A stretch of 64,000 bases of DNA from Saprospiraceae bacterium (lineage in GTDB: Bacteria > Bacteroidota > Bacteroidia > Chitinophagales > Saprospiraceae): contig JANQPA010000063.1 in assembly GCA_028285545.1 (NCBI GenBank), forward strand, positions 1 to 64,000. The letters run 5' to 3'. The translations under genes and the position numbers were made by a program. Below the pieces are notes generated by a model. That model saw only the letters and a program-made list of their open reading frames with translations. It searched no databases and had not been told where the DNA came from. Positions 1-8,073 of the stretch are shown piece by piece; the first letter of the stretch is position 1, and the number at the start of each line of letters is the position of its first letter.

Positions 1-94
1 AATAACCCAATAACCCAATAACCCAATAACCCAATAACCCAATAACCCAATAACCCAATAACCCAATAACCCAATAACCCAATAACCCAATAAC
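1..94. repeat. (AATAACCC)n octamer tandem repeat, cut by the window edge
   Basis: Nearly twelve perfect head-to-tail copies of the 8-base unit AATAACCC (GGGTTATT on the other strand) run from the first base to position 94. The array continues beyond the window start by an unknown amount. It ends five bases before the ATG of the flippase gene, so it fills that gene's leader and probably part of its promoter. All forward frames meet TAA, so it is not coding. It belongs with the other CCC-AATA repeats of the window. Confidence 0.97.
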
Positions 95-98
95 TAAC

Positions 99-1589
99 AT
101 GGGGATTATACAAAGACAAAGCATAAAACGATCGATTGTTTCCTACCTGGGCACGCTGATAGGAGTGATCAGTATGATCTTTATCTACCCTTTGGAATAC
201 GAGGTGTATGGTTTTCTGCAGTTTTTGATTGCTGTGGCTACTTTTTTGTGGCCTTTCGCTTCCCTGGGGGGGACGGTACCCTCTATCCGTTATTTTAGAA
301 ACTTTAAGAGTGAAGATAATAATAATGGGTTTTTAGGATTTCTATTATTATGGCTGCTGGCAGGGATAAGCGTTTTTACTATTCTGGGAATAATTTTCAA
401 GGAGCCTTTGTTTGATTTTCTACATATGCTCAATTTTAAAAGGGATTATTTCGCGGACCATGTCCTGACCATTTATCTCCTTTGTATCCTGATCATTTTT
501 ATACAATTACTCCTGGCTTACACCAGTAATTTTAACCGAATTGTGATTCCTAATGCCATCTTTAATCTGGGTATAAAACTAGGGATTCCTATCTTGGTGA
601 TATGCTATTACTTTGATTTACTGGATGATGAGCGGGTTAAATGGTTGTTGCTGGGTTTATATTGCTTAATACTGGTGGGTTTATTTGTTTATTTGGCCAG
701 TCTTGGAGGACTCAATTTAAAAGTCAATTTTAAATTCCTGAATAGAAAATTGATGAAGGAAATGCTCAATTACGCACTCTATGGTGTTTTGGGCAGTATA
801 GGGACCGTTTTTGCTTTTACGATTGATACGGTAATGGTAGCACCTATGACAGACTTTGGAAAGGGAGGAATATATACCATCGCCCTATTTATTGGGAACT
901 CGATAGCCATTCCTTTTGCAGCCATCAATGGTATTGCTGCCCCCATCATTTCTACTGCATGGGGTAAAAACGATACTGAGGAAATATCAAAAATATACAA
1001 CAGATCCTCCATCATCTTATTTACAGTAGGCGTATTTATTATGGCCTTGGTTTGGCTGTCGCTCGATGACATATTCAGCTTAACCGCCAATTACGAGGAA
1101 TTAATCGCCGGGCAGTATGTAGTCCTAATTATTGGTCTGGCTCGGGTGGTGGATATGACAACTGGAGTGAATGGATCGATTATCGGTTATTCTAAATATT
1201 ACCGCTTCAATTTACTAGCACTATTGGTGCTGTCCTTTAGTAATGTGTTCATTAATTACGCTTTGATTCCGATTTATGGCATTACCGGAGCAGCTATTGC
1301 CACAGCCATTTCCATTGCCCTTTTTAACATTATCAAATACCTCTTTATTTGGATTACCTTTAAAATGCAGCCGGTGCGCTTGAATTATTTATGGATTTTA
1401 TTATTGGCAGGTATCGCTTATTTCCTTCCTAGTCTGTTGCCTTCCACAGGAATACCTCTTCTTAATGTGATTATCAAATCGGGAGTAGCAGGGCTTTTGT
1501 TTGTAGGGCCTTTGTTATATTTTAGACTGGTGCCTGATATTAATGAATTTATTGAGCCTTATTGGAAGAAATTAAGAAAAAGGATGTAA
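99..1589 (+). CDS. Wzx-like polysaccharide flippase (multidrug/oligosaccharidyl-lipid exporter superfamily)
   Basis: This inner-membrane protein is expected to flip a lipid-linked glycan unit from the cytoplasmic to the periplasmic face. Its 496 residues hold roughly 12-14 hydrophobic segments spread over the whole length, with a basic opening (IQRQSIKRS) and the loop GGTVPSIRYF near residue 55. This layout and length are normal for polysaccharide biosynthesis proteins of this superfamily. The ATG follows an octamer repeat by five bases, which leaves no room for a classical ribosome binding site. The substrate cannot be read from the sequence. The pseudaminic acid and glycosyltransferase genes 12-20 kb away make a surface-glycan role plausible, but they are not in the same operon. 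Confidence 0.9.
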   Translation: MGIIQRQSIKRSIVSYLGTLIGVISMIFIYPLEYEVYGFLQFLIAVATFLWPFASLGGTVPSIRYFRNFKSEDNNNGFLGFLLLWLLAGISVFTILGIIFKEPLFDFLHMLNFKRDYFADHVLTIYLLCILIIFIQLLLAYTSNFNRIVIPNAIFNLGIKLGIPILVICYYFDLLDDERVKWLLLGLYCLILVGLFVYLASLGGLNLKVNFKFLNRKLMKEMLNYALYGVLGSIGTVFAFTIDTVMVAPMTDFGKGGIYTIALFIGNSIAIPFAAINGIAAPIISTAWGKNDTEEISKIYNRSSIILFTVGVFIMALVWLSLDDIFSLTANYEELIAGQYVVLIIGLARVVDMTTGVNGSIIGYSKYYRFNLLALLVLSFSNVFINYALIPIYGITGAAIATAISIALFNIIKYLFIWITFKMQPVRLNYLWILLLAGIAYFLPSLLPSTGIPLLNVIIKSGVAGLLFVGPLLYFRLVPDINEFIEPYWKKLRKRM

Positions 1590-1592
1590 AAA

Positions 1593-1706
1593 TTGGGCAA
1601 AAATGCTACCTTATTTATTACAGATGGCGACCCTTTAGAAAAGCACATTGATTTTAAAAACATTTTAACGATGGATGGCAGCCCCTTTAAGACAGCAGAC
1701 ATGTAA
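1593..1706 (+). pseudogene. C-terminal remnant of an amidohydrolase gene
   Basis: Directly after the flippase stop codon, and in the same frame, 37 codons read LGKNATLFITDGDPLE, then a short tail ending MDGSPFKTADM and TAA. The GK-x-A-x-L-x-x-x-DGDPLE pattern is the closing beta-sandwich motif of metal-dependent amidohydrolases. The intact amidohydrolase at 58985-60229 ends with the comparable GMDADLLIIERNPLEN and NDGKIIV. No amidohydrolase catalytic domain lies upstream, where the flippase sits instead. I infer that recombination or deletion removed the body of the gene and left its 3' end. A functional 37-residue peptide is unlikely because there is no good start. Confidence 0.6.
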
Positions 1707-1708
1707 GG

Positions 1709-4591
1709 TTGTATAAGAAATTTCCGGACCGTCAGCCAGGATTAAAAAAATTAATTATTCTGAAAAAAATAAGTTGTTTTCTGATCTTATTCTATCCCGT
1801 TTTTTTAATGGGACAGATTATTCCTTCGCTTGAATTAAGCACTAAAAAAGGCTTATCTATTGAGGGCATAAAGATTGATGAGAATAGTCGGCAAAATTTT
1901 AAAGAGAATCCACCACTTTTTTCATTTGTTTTAAATGAAAAATTGTATTACAGCTTTGATGCCAAAGTTAGAAAAAAAGATGAGCCCTGGCTGCTGCAAT
2001 TTCCTGGATTTGAGGTTCGGGTTGGGGCTTTAGAGCATCCACAAGCTGGAGAAAAATTTGAGATTAAGTTCATCAATCAAAGCCGTGATACCCTTGTTCT
2101 GGAAAACTTTGTTCCTCTTGGTGAGGATAAAAACCAGGTACACATTACTGGACTGGGAGATCACCGCTTGTCGAGGACCCATCTGTTCATACCAGGGAAA
2201 AGCCCAGTAAATATTATCGTGCCAGATAATGCCTGGGAATTGGGTTATGGTAGCATAAACATCAAAAATAAATTTTCTCTAGCTGGGCTCAGTAGGCGTA
2301 TCAGTTGGAATGAAAAGACTCAGCGAAGGCGCTTTGAGACCCTTCTTTTTCCAGGTGGCTCTGTCAAGTACTCATTGTGGTTGGATATTTATGAAGGCAG
2401 ATGGCAGGAGGGATTGAAAATGTTTTTTCAGGAACGCTATTTATATGACCTGCCCATTCCTTTTGAAGATAGCTTATATCAGCGGAAAGACCTTAAATGG
2501 ATTCGTCACGCCTATGCCATGCATCTGATAATGGCCTGGGATCATCAATTTTATGATCATTCAAAAGGAGGATATCAAATGGATGCCTTCCTTGATCGAG
2601 CCCAAAAATTGTATGGAGGTGATGACATTATAGGTTTGTGGCCGAATTGGCCGATGTTAGGCCTGGACCAGCGCAACCAATGGGATTTGTACAGAGATAT
2701 GCCAGGAGGTACTCAAAAACTCCAAGAGCTGGCACAACGATTTAGAAGTAAAGGAACGAGATTTTTTATCAGTTATAACCCATGGGATGAAAGTACACGC
2801 TGGGAAGATCACCATAGTGGAATGTCAGATATGATCAAGGCTGTAAGTGCAGATGGTGTTGTGCTGGACACGGAAGGTAAATCTACTCCTGAACGACAAT
2901 TGGCAGCTGATAAGGTTAGGGATGGAGTAGTGATGTATAGTGAAGGAATGGCAGTTCCCAAAGACATGCCTGGAATTTTGGCCGGAAGAGTTCATAATGC
3001 TTTGTATTATCCGCCATTGCTAAATCTCAATAAACTAATCCGACCTGATTTTGCAATTTTCAGAGTAGCTGAACTGAATAAGGAAAGGATTCGAAGGGAA
3101 TATGCCCTTTCCTTATTTAATGGATATGGAACAGAGCTGAACATCTTCCGGCCTGGTCGGCCATACTGGGCAGATGAAGATTATCGCTTTTGGGGAAAAA
3201 CGCTGCGAATCCTCAGAGAAAATACCAGCAATTTTAATTCTCAGGATTATAGACCATTATACCCTTCAGGTGTAGACAAAATTTATATCAATTACTGGCC
3301 TTTACCAGAGAAGGAAATATTCACCATCTTTAGTTTATTGCCGGAAGGCTTTTCGGGCCCCCTTTTTCAGCTTTCTCCTAAAAAGGGATATCATCTAGTA
3401 GATTTGTGGCATCATGAAGAAATCCTGGCCGATACCATCGCAAATAGATTAGAAGTGGCAGTTAAAATAGAAGGATTTTCCAATTATTTTTTGGGCACCA
3501 ATAATGAAGGAGCTGTAGGTGGAATTGCCTATTTGCCCGAAGTAATATCTGCATCCAGGCTTGGAGACCAACTCAGTTTTTCTGCCAAAGAGGGGGATTA
3601 TATTAAAATCTGGCCGGGAAATCCAACTTATGAGAAGGAAGAAAAAGCAAAGCGATTCGGAATTCATAAACAAAGTATCAGGCTAATGGATCACTTTGGT
3701 CGCTACGAGGGCAAGTTTGTTATTCAAGTATTTAAAAATGAAGAATTGCTGGATGAGAAGATACTCTTTTTACCTCATGGAACTGCCCGTTTAGTGAGCA
3801 AAGTACAGCCTACTCAAGGTGTTGGAAAAACACCGGAAGGGATGGTGAAAATTCCGGGAGGTCCTTTTCAAATGAAGGTTACCTTTGGTGATAATTTTAT
3901 TCCCAATCCAGTAGATTATCCGAAAGGAGAAATTAACTTTCCTTCCTTTTATATGGACAAGCATCCGGTAACCAACCTGGATTTTAAAGCCTTCCTGGAT
4001 CATTCCCATTATCGTCCTTTGGATACTACAAATTTTCTAAAACATTGGAAAGATAATCAGATACCATCCGGACAAGAAAATTTTCCAGTCATATATATAA
4101 GCTATGAGGATGCTAAGGCTTATGCCAAATGGGCGGGTAAGCGCTTACCCAGCGAAATGGAATGGCAGTATGCTGCCCAAACGCCTGATCTGAGGGAATG
4201 GCCTTGGAGTAAAAAAAACAATGTTCAAAGAGAACAAAAAGTGATTACCAACACGCTTACAGTGTCAAAACTCCAGGTAGACTCTGAATTATGTAATACT
4301 GGGACGGGATCGCTTTATCCGGTAGGATCTTATCCCAAGGGAGCTAATCCCTTTGGCCTGGAAGATTTGGTGGGTTGTGTTTGGCAAATTTGTAATGATG
4401 TTTATGATAATGGGACTAATTATTTCTGTATTTTAAAAGGAGGAAGCTATTTTCTTCCTGCCTCAAGTTGGTGGTATGTAGAAGGTGGACCAAGAGAATT
4501 AACTTATTCTCAGAAACTACTTAGGGTATCACCTGGTTTTGAACGGAATGCGGCTACAGGTTTTAGATGTGTTGTTGATAGTAATGAGTAA
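1709..4591 (+). CDS. Exported glycoside-hydrolase-like protein with C-terminal FGE-sulfatase (SUMF1/EgtB/PvdO-type) domain
   Basis: The 960-residue protein has an N-terminal signal peptide (hydrophobic run ILFYPVFLMG, about residues 24-35). Residues 40-250 look like a beta-rich domain. Residues 250-560 look like a TIM-barrel glycosidase, with GLWPNWPMLG, FFISYNPWDE, DGVVLDTEG and VVMYSEGMA as candidate active-site strands. The C-terminal part (about 710-955) is an FGE-sulfatase fold: VKIPGGPFQM, the YMDKHPVTNLDF element, WAGKRLPSEMEWQYA, and the closing GGSY and TGFRCV. The cysteine pair of true formylglycine-generating enzymes is absent (GGSYFLPASS), so sulfatase activation is unlikely. The start is a TTG. 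The first ATG in frame would cut the signal peptide. The stop codon lies in a heptamer repeat. The sugar substrate is unknown. Confidence 0.75.
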   Translation: MYKKFPDRQPGLKKLIILKKISCFLILFYPVFLMGQIIPSLELSTKKGLSIEGIKIDENSRQNFKENPPLFSFVLNEKLYYSFDAKVRKKDEPWLLQFPGFEVRVGALEHPQAGEKFEIKFINQSRDTLVLENFVPLGEDKNQVHITGLGDHRLSRTHLFIPGKSPVNIIVPDNAWELGYGSINIKNKFSLAGLSRRISWNEKTQRRRFETLLFPGGSVKYSLWLDIYEGRWQEGLKMFFQERYLYDLPIPFEDSLYQRKDLKWIRHAYAMHLIMAWDHQFYDHSKGGYQMDAFLDRAQKLYGGDDIIGLWPNWPMLGLDQRNQWDLYRDMPGGTQKLQELAQRFRSKGTRFFISYNPWDESTRWEDHHSGMSDMIKAVSADGVVLDTEGKSTPERQLAADKVRDGVVMYSEGMAVPKDMPGILAGRVHNALYYPPLLNLNKLIRPDFAIFRVAELNKERIRREYALSLFNGYGTELNIFRPGRPYWADEDYRFWGKTLRILRENTSNFNSQDYRPLYPSGVDKIYINYWPLPEKEIFTIFSLLPEGFSGPLFQLSPKKGYHLVDLWHHEEILADTIANRLEVAVKIEGFSNYFLGTNNEGAVGGIAYLPEVISASRLGDQLSFSAKEGDYIKIWPGNPTYEKEEKAKRFGIHKQSIRLMDHFGRYEGKFVIQVFKNEELLDEKILFLPHGTARLVSKVQPTQGVGKTPEGMVKIPGGPFQMKVTFGDNFIPNPVDYPKGEINFPSFYMDKHPVTNLDFKAFLDHSHYRPLDTTNFLKHWKDNQIPSGQENFPVIYISYEDAKAYAKWAGKRLPSEMEWQYAAQTPDLREWPWSKKNNVQREQKVITNTLTVSKLQVDSELCNTGTGSLYPVGSYPKGANPFGLEDLVGCVWQICNDVYDNGTNYFCILKGGSYFLPASSWWYVEGGPRELTYSQKLLRVSPGFERNAATGFRCVVDSNE

Positions 4592-4630
4592 TGAGTAATG
4601 AGTAATGGGTATTGGGTATTGGGTATTGAG
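4581..4630 (+). repeat. Heptamer tandem repeat TAATGAG/TATTGGG
   Basis: Seven degenerate heptamers follow each other: TAATGAG copies, then TAATGGG, then TATTGGG copies and TATTGAG. The first copies supply the last codons and the stop of the FGE-domain gene. The array then fills the start of the gap to the next gene. TATTGGG is the complement of the CCCAATA unit seen at 14498, 28366 and 55302. Confidence 0.9.
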
Positions 4631-4703
4631 ACAGAATTATTCCTCATTCAAAATTTATTCCCTGTCTCATCCTGAAAAATTTTACAATAAAACCATTTTT
4701 TAC

Positions 4704-7700
4704 ATGTCCATTCGACATTCTTTTTTATTAGCAATTGTAATTATTATTTTCAGTTGCCAGAGCAGGCACAAATTGACCATTGGCCTAATTACAGGAGGAA
4801 GTCAGCCCTCTGAGGAAAAGGCCTGGCTGCAATTTGCTGAACAAAATCTGGCGGAAGATCTACATATCTTGAGCTGGCAGGAAGTTGCTTCCGGCCAGGT
4901 AGCATTGGATGATTATGATATACTTTGGTTTCATCAAATTGAGCCAGACGAACCCCTAGAAGCTGTTGCTGCTAAAGATTTAATCCTAAAATATATTGAA
5001 CAGGGAGGCCGGATGATTTTGGATATGGAGGCTGTTCGACTGCTAAACAGTTGGAAAATAGAATCAGAACCTTTTCAAACACAAACAGATACCATCACAG
5101 ATACAGGTTTTGGCCGGCCACTTGGGTTTCATGCTTTTAAGGATCATCCCTTATTCACTGGATTACATGGAGGAGCTTATCCTTGGAAATCAAAGGAAGA
5201 TCACATCGTACGAAAAACTGGTTTTTTTGGTCCCACCCTCCCTGCTCATCCTGAAGCTAAGGTGATCGGCATTCAATGGACTTATATTACCTTTCATAGG
5301 AATGCCAAACTGGTATTAGAATATCCTGTAGGACAAGGGACAATCCTGGCTGTTGGAGCCTATTCTTACTTCGAGCCAGAAAATTACAATCAGCATGAAC
5401 TCCGCCATTTTTATCAAAACGCTGTCAAATATCTAATAAATAGAGATCATAAAAATGCACATTACTGGACCTATGAAAAACAAGAGGTGCTGCAAGATTC
5501 ACTACTCTCGCCTAAAGAACCTATACCACCTGCCCAAAAATGGACTATTCCCAACTGGTCGATACATACTAAAAGCGCTGAGCCGGGCAACTCCTTTGTA
5601 GATCTGGCAGGTAGACGAATTTTGGTCATGGGGCCCGAAAAAGGAGGGATTGATGAAATTTGGACGCACCCTTTTATGGCTGCCAGGGATCTTAAAACAG
5701 GATTAGTCAGGGATGGTAAGATAAATTGGCTTGATCAAGCCAAATCTAAGCTCACGATCTCCCCCGAGTTATTACTTCGTGAATACCAGGTGGATGGTCA
5801 ATTGGTTAAAGAATACACAACGGTTTCCTTTGACCAACCGATTGCTCTTCTTCATTATGAGGTACCTGATGAATTAGAAATTGATGGCCTTGTTTTTCAG
5901 TGTACATTCAATGGTCGTTATATGTGGCCTTATGATGAAACAGCTACAAAAAGTATAACCTACCAATATGATTCCCTTAGCCAAACGCTGGCAGTGGCTG
6001 CTCAGGATGATAACCTTTGTACTTTACTTGGTTTTAGCAATAAACCCAACCAGTATAAGATTGGGCAATATGAAACTTTTGATCAAGAAGAAGACCTTGA
6101 GCCTACCATAATTAAAACCGATAAAACACAATTGGTGAGTCGATTTTATTTCGACCAGCAGAGTTTTGGGCAAAACCTGGATTTTTTTCTTGGAAGTGGT
6201 GATGAAGGCATGGAGGAAGTAGTAAAAATGTATCAAAAAAACCTTTCACAATTAAACAGTCTGTATGAGCAGACGAATAAATATTACCGTGATTTACAGG
6301 AACAAAAACTGAGTATTAATAGTCCTGACCAGATTTTTAATAAAGGATATCGCTGGGCATTGGCAAGAACGGATCAGTTTTTCCAAACAACCCCTGGGAT
6401 CGGTACCACACATATGGCGGGCTTTGGCACTACTGCCAGAGGATGGAATGGCCGACATGAGGTTAGTGGTCGGCCTGGTTATGCCTGGTATTTTGGGCGG
6501 GACGGAGAATGGAGTGGAATGGCAGTTAATGCCTATGGAGATTTCAATTGGGTGAAGGAAATGCTAAAAGTATTTGAACGATACCAAAATTTAAATGGTA
6601 AAATCTTTCACGAACTGACTACCAGCGGTGCTGTACATTACGATGCGGCTGATGCCACCCCTTTGTATGTAGTTTTGGCTGCACACTACCTGAAATATTC
6701 TAATGATCAGGAATTCATTCAGACGCTTTGGCCCAGTCTTAAAAAGGCCATTGATTTTTGTTATACAATGGACACGGATGGAGATGGGTTGATTGAAAAT
6801 ACCGATGTAGGTCACGGGTGGATTGAGGGAGGAGCCTTATTCGATGTACATACGGAATTTTACCTGGCGGGGGCCTGGGCCGCCTGCCTGGAGGCCGGAG
6901 CTTATCTGGCTGGGATTTTAAATAAAAAAGAATTAGAGAGCCAGTACAAAGAAGAAGCCAGCAGGGTAAAATCCATTATTGACCAGGAGTTTTGGGATTC
7001 CACCAATCATTATTTTTATAATGGCAAATACCAAGATGGCTCTTTTCAGGAAGAAGCGAGTGTATTACAATCCGTTCCGGTGTATTTGGGGGCTATTTTA
7101 GACAGCTCCAAAGCCAGGGCAGCTCTTTCTACCTTTGCAGACCGGTCTATGACCACGGATTGGGGAATTCGTATGATTGCCAATGATAATCCAAGCTATA
7201 ATCCGGGTTCTTATCATGCGGGTATGGTTTGGCCGCTGTATGGCGGCTGGGCTTCCCTTGGAGAATATGAAACAAGGTATTATAACAGCGGATTTTTCCA
7301 TTTTTATACCAATTTGTCCAATTACTTATATTGGGGAAAGGGTAGTGTGGAAGAGACACTCCATGGAGATGTATTCCGGCCGGCAGGAGTTTGCAGCAAG
7401 CAATGCTGGTCCGAAACAATGGTCTTATTACCTATTATTGAGGGGATGTTGGGACTTCGTCCGGATGCACCAAATCATAAAATAACGATAAGTCCTCGAT
7501 TTCCGATATACTGGCCTTTTGCGGAGGTGAAAAATATTCGAATGGGCAATGCACTTTTAGACCTTAATTGGATAAAGGAAGCCGGAAAAACCATCATCCA
7601 ATTAAAAAGAACGGATACTGAAGGGCCTGCCATCGAGGTTTCATTAGAACCTGCTTTTCCACTAGGTTCTCAAATTACCAGCCTACAATTAAATGCTAAA

Positions 7701-8063
7701 GATCATTCTTTTGAAACCCAGCAGGGGCCTGAAAGTGTCGACCTGTATCTTTCTCCTTTTTCTATGGCAAGCGGAGAAGAAATAGAAATATCTATTAAAC
7801 ATTCCGGAGGGATGGGGATAGGTCCGCTTACCCTATTACCTGAAGAGAATGCCGAAAGTGAAGGAGCGAGAATATTGTCGCAGCAAATTACTGAGGATCA
7901 ATGGACACTGAATTTTGATGGAATAAGTGGAAAGCTTTATCAGGCCGTGATCTGGTCAGAAGAGGAAATAAATGAGGTTTCAGGAGGAAGAATTACCAGT
8001 AAAGGAGGCGATTTATACAGAATTGAATTTGTAGGGCCCGCAAAACTTGTAATTCAAAGATGA
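4704..8063 (+). CDS. Lipoprotein with ThuA-like domain and six-hairpin (alpha/alpha)6 glycosidase domain
   Basis: I start the gene at ATG 4704, because MSIRHSFLLAIVIIIFSC is a lipoprotein signal with Cys at residue 18. The longer reading from 4605 begins inside the heptamer repeat and would bury the signal. Residues 25-260 resemble a ThuA/glutamine-amidotransferase-like fold (LTIGLITGG, YDILWFHQ, YIEQGGRMILD). From about 570 to 900 there is an (alpha/alpha)6 barrel as in amylo-1,6-glucosidase, GH63 and GH78 enzymes: GYAWYFGRDGEWSG, TDGDGLIENTDVGHGW, VWPLYGGW and SVEETLHGD. A beta-sandwich tail follows. Acidic residues in GRDGEWSG and SVEETL are candidate catalytic groups. It lies downstream of another exported carbohydrate-active protein, so joint action on one glycan is inferred. 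The exact linkage is not known. Confidence 0.8.
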   Translation: MSIRHSFLLAIVIIIFSCQSRHKLTIGLITGGSQPSEEKAWLQFAEQNLAEDLHILSWQEVASGQVALDDYDILWFHQIEPDEPLEAVAAKDLILKYIEQGGRMILDMEAVRLLNSWKIESEPFQTQTDTITDTGFGRPLGFHAFKDHPLFTGLHGGAYPWKSKEDHIVRKTGFFGPTLPAHPEAKVIGIQWTYITFHRNAKLVLEYPVGQGTILAVGAYSYFEPENYNQHELRHFYQNAVKYLINRDHKNAHYWTYEKQEVLQDSLLSPKEPIPPAQKWTIPNWSIHTKSAEPGNSFVDLAGRRILVMGPEKGGIDEIWTHPFMAARDLKTGLVRDGKINWLDQAKSKLTISPELLLREYQVDGQLVKEYTTVSFDQPIALLHYEVPDELEIDGLVFQCTFNGRYMWPYDETATKSITYQYDSLSQTLAVAAQDDNLCTLLGFSNKPNQYKIGQYETFDQEEDLEPTIIKTDKTQLVSRFYFDQQSFGQNLDFFLGSGDEGMEEVVKMYQKNLSQLNSLYEQTNKYYRDLQEQKLSINSPDQIFNKGYRWALARTDQFFQTTPGIGTTHMAGFGTTARGWNGRHEVSGRPGYAWYFGRDGEWSGMAVNAYGDFNWVKEMLKVFERYQNLNGKIFHELTTSGAVHYDAADATPLYVVLAAHYLKYSNDQEFIQTLWPSLKKAIDFCYTMDTDGDGLIENTDVGHGWIEGGALFDVHTEFYLAGAWAACLEAGAYLAGILNKKELESQYKEEASRVKSIIDQEFWDSTNHYFYNGKYQDGSFQEEASVLQSVPVYLGAILDSSKARAALSTFADRSMTTDWGIRMIANDNPSYNPGSYHAGMVWPLYGGWASLGEYETRYYNSGFFHFYTNLSNYLYWGKGSVEETLHGDVFRPAGVCSKQCWSETMVLLPIIEGMLGLRPDAPNHKITISPRFPIYWPFAEVKNIRMGNALLDLNWIKEAGKTIIQLKRTDTEGPAIEVSLEPAFPLGSQITSLQLNAKDHSFETQQGPESVDLYLSPFSMASGEEIEISIKHSGGMGIGPLTLLPEENAESEGARILSQQITEDQWTLNFDGISGKLYQAVIWSEEEINEVSGGRITSKGGDLYRIEFVGPAKLVIQR

Positions 8064-8073
8064 GACTGGTGTT

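Noticed and set aside
1709-4591. Sulfatase-activating formylglycine-generating enzyme
   Set aside because: The active-site cysteines are missing and no sulfatase gene is in the window.
4605-4703. Upstream start of the six-hairpin glycosidase gene
   Set aside because: The extra 33 residues start in a heptamer repeat and would place the lipoprotein signal inside the protein.
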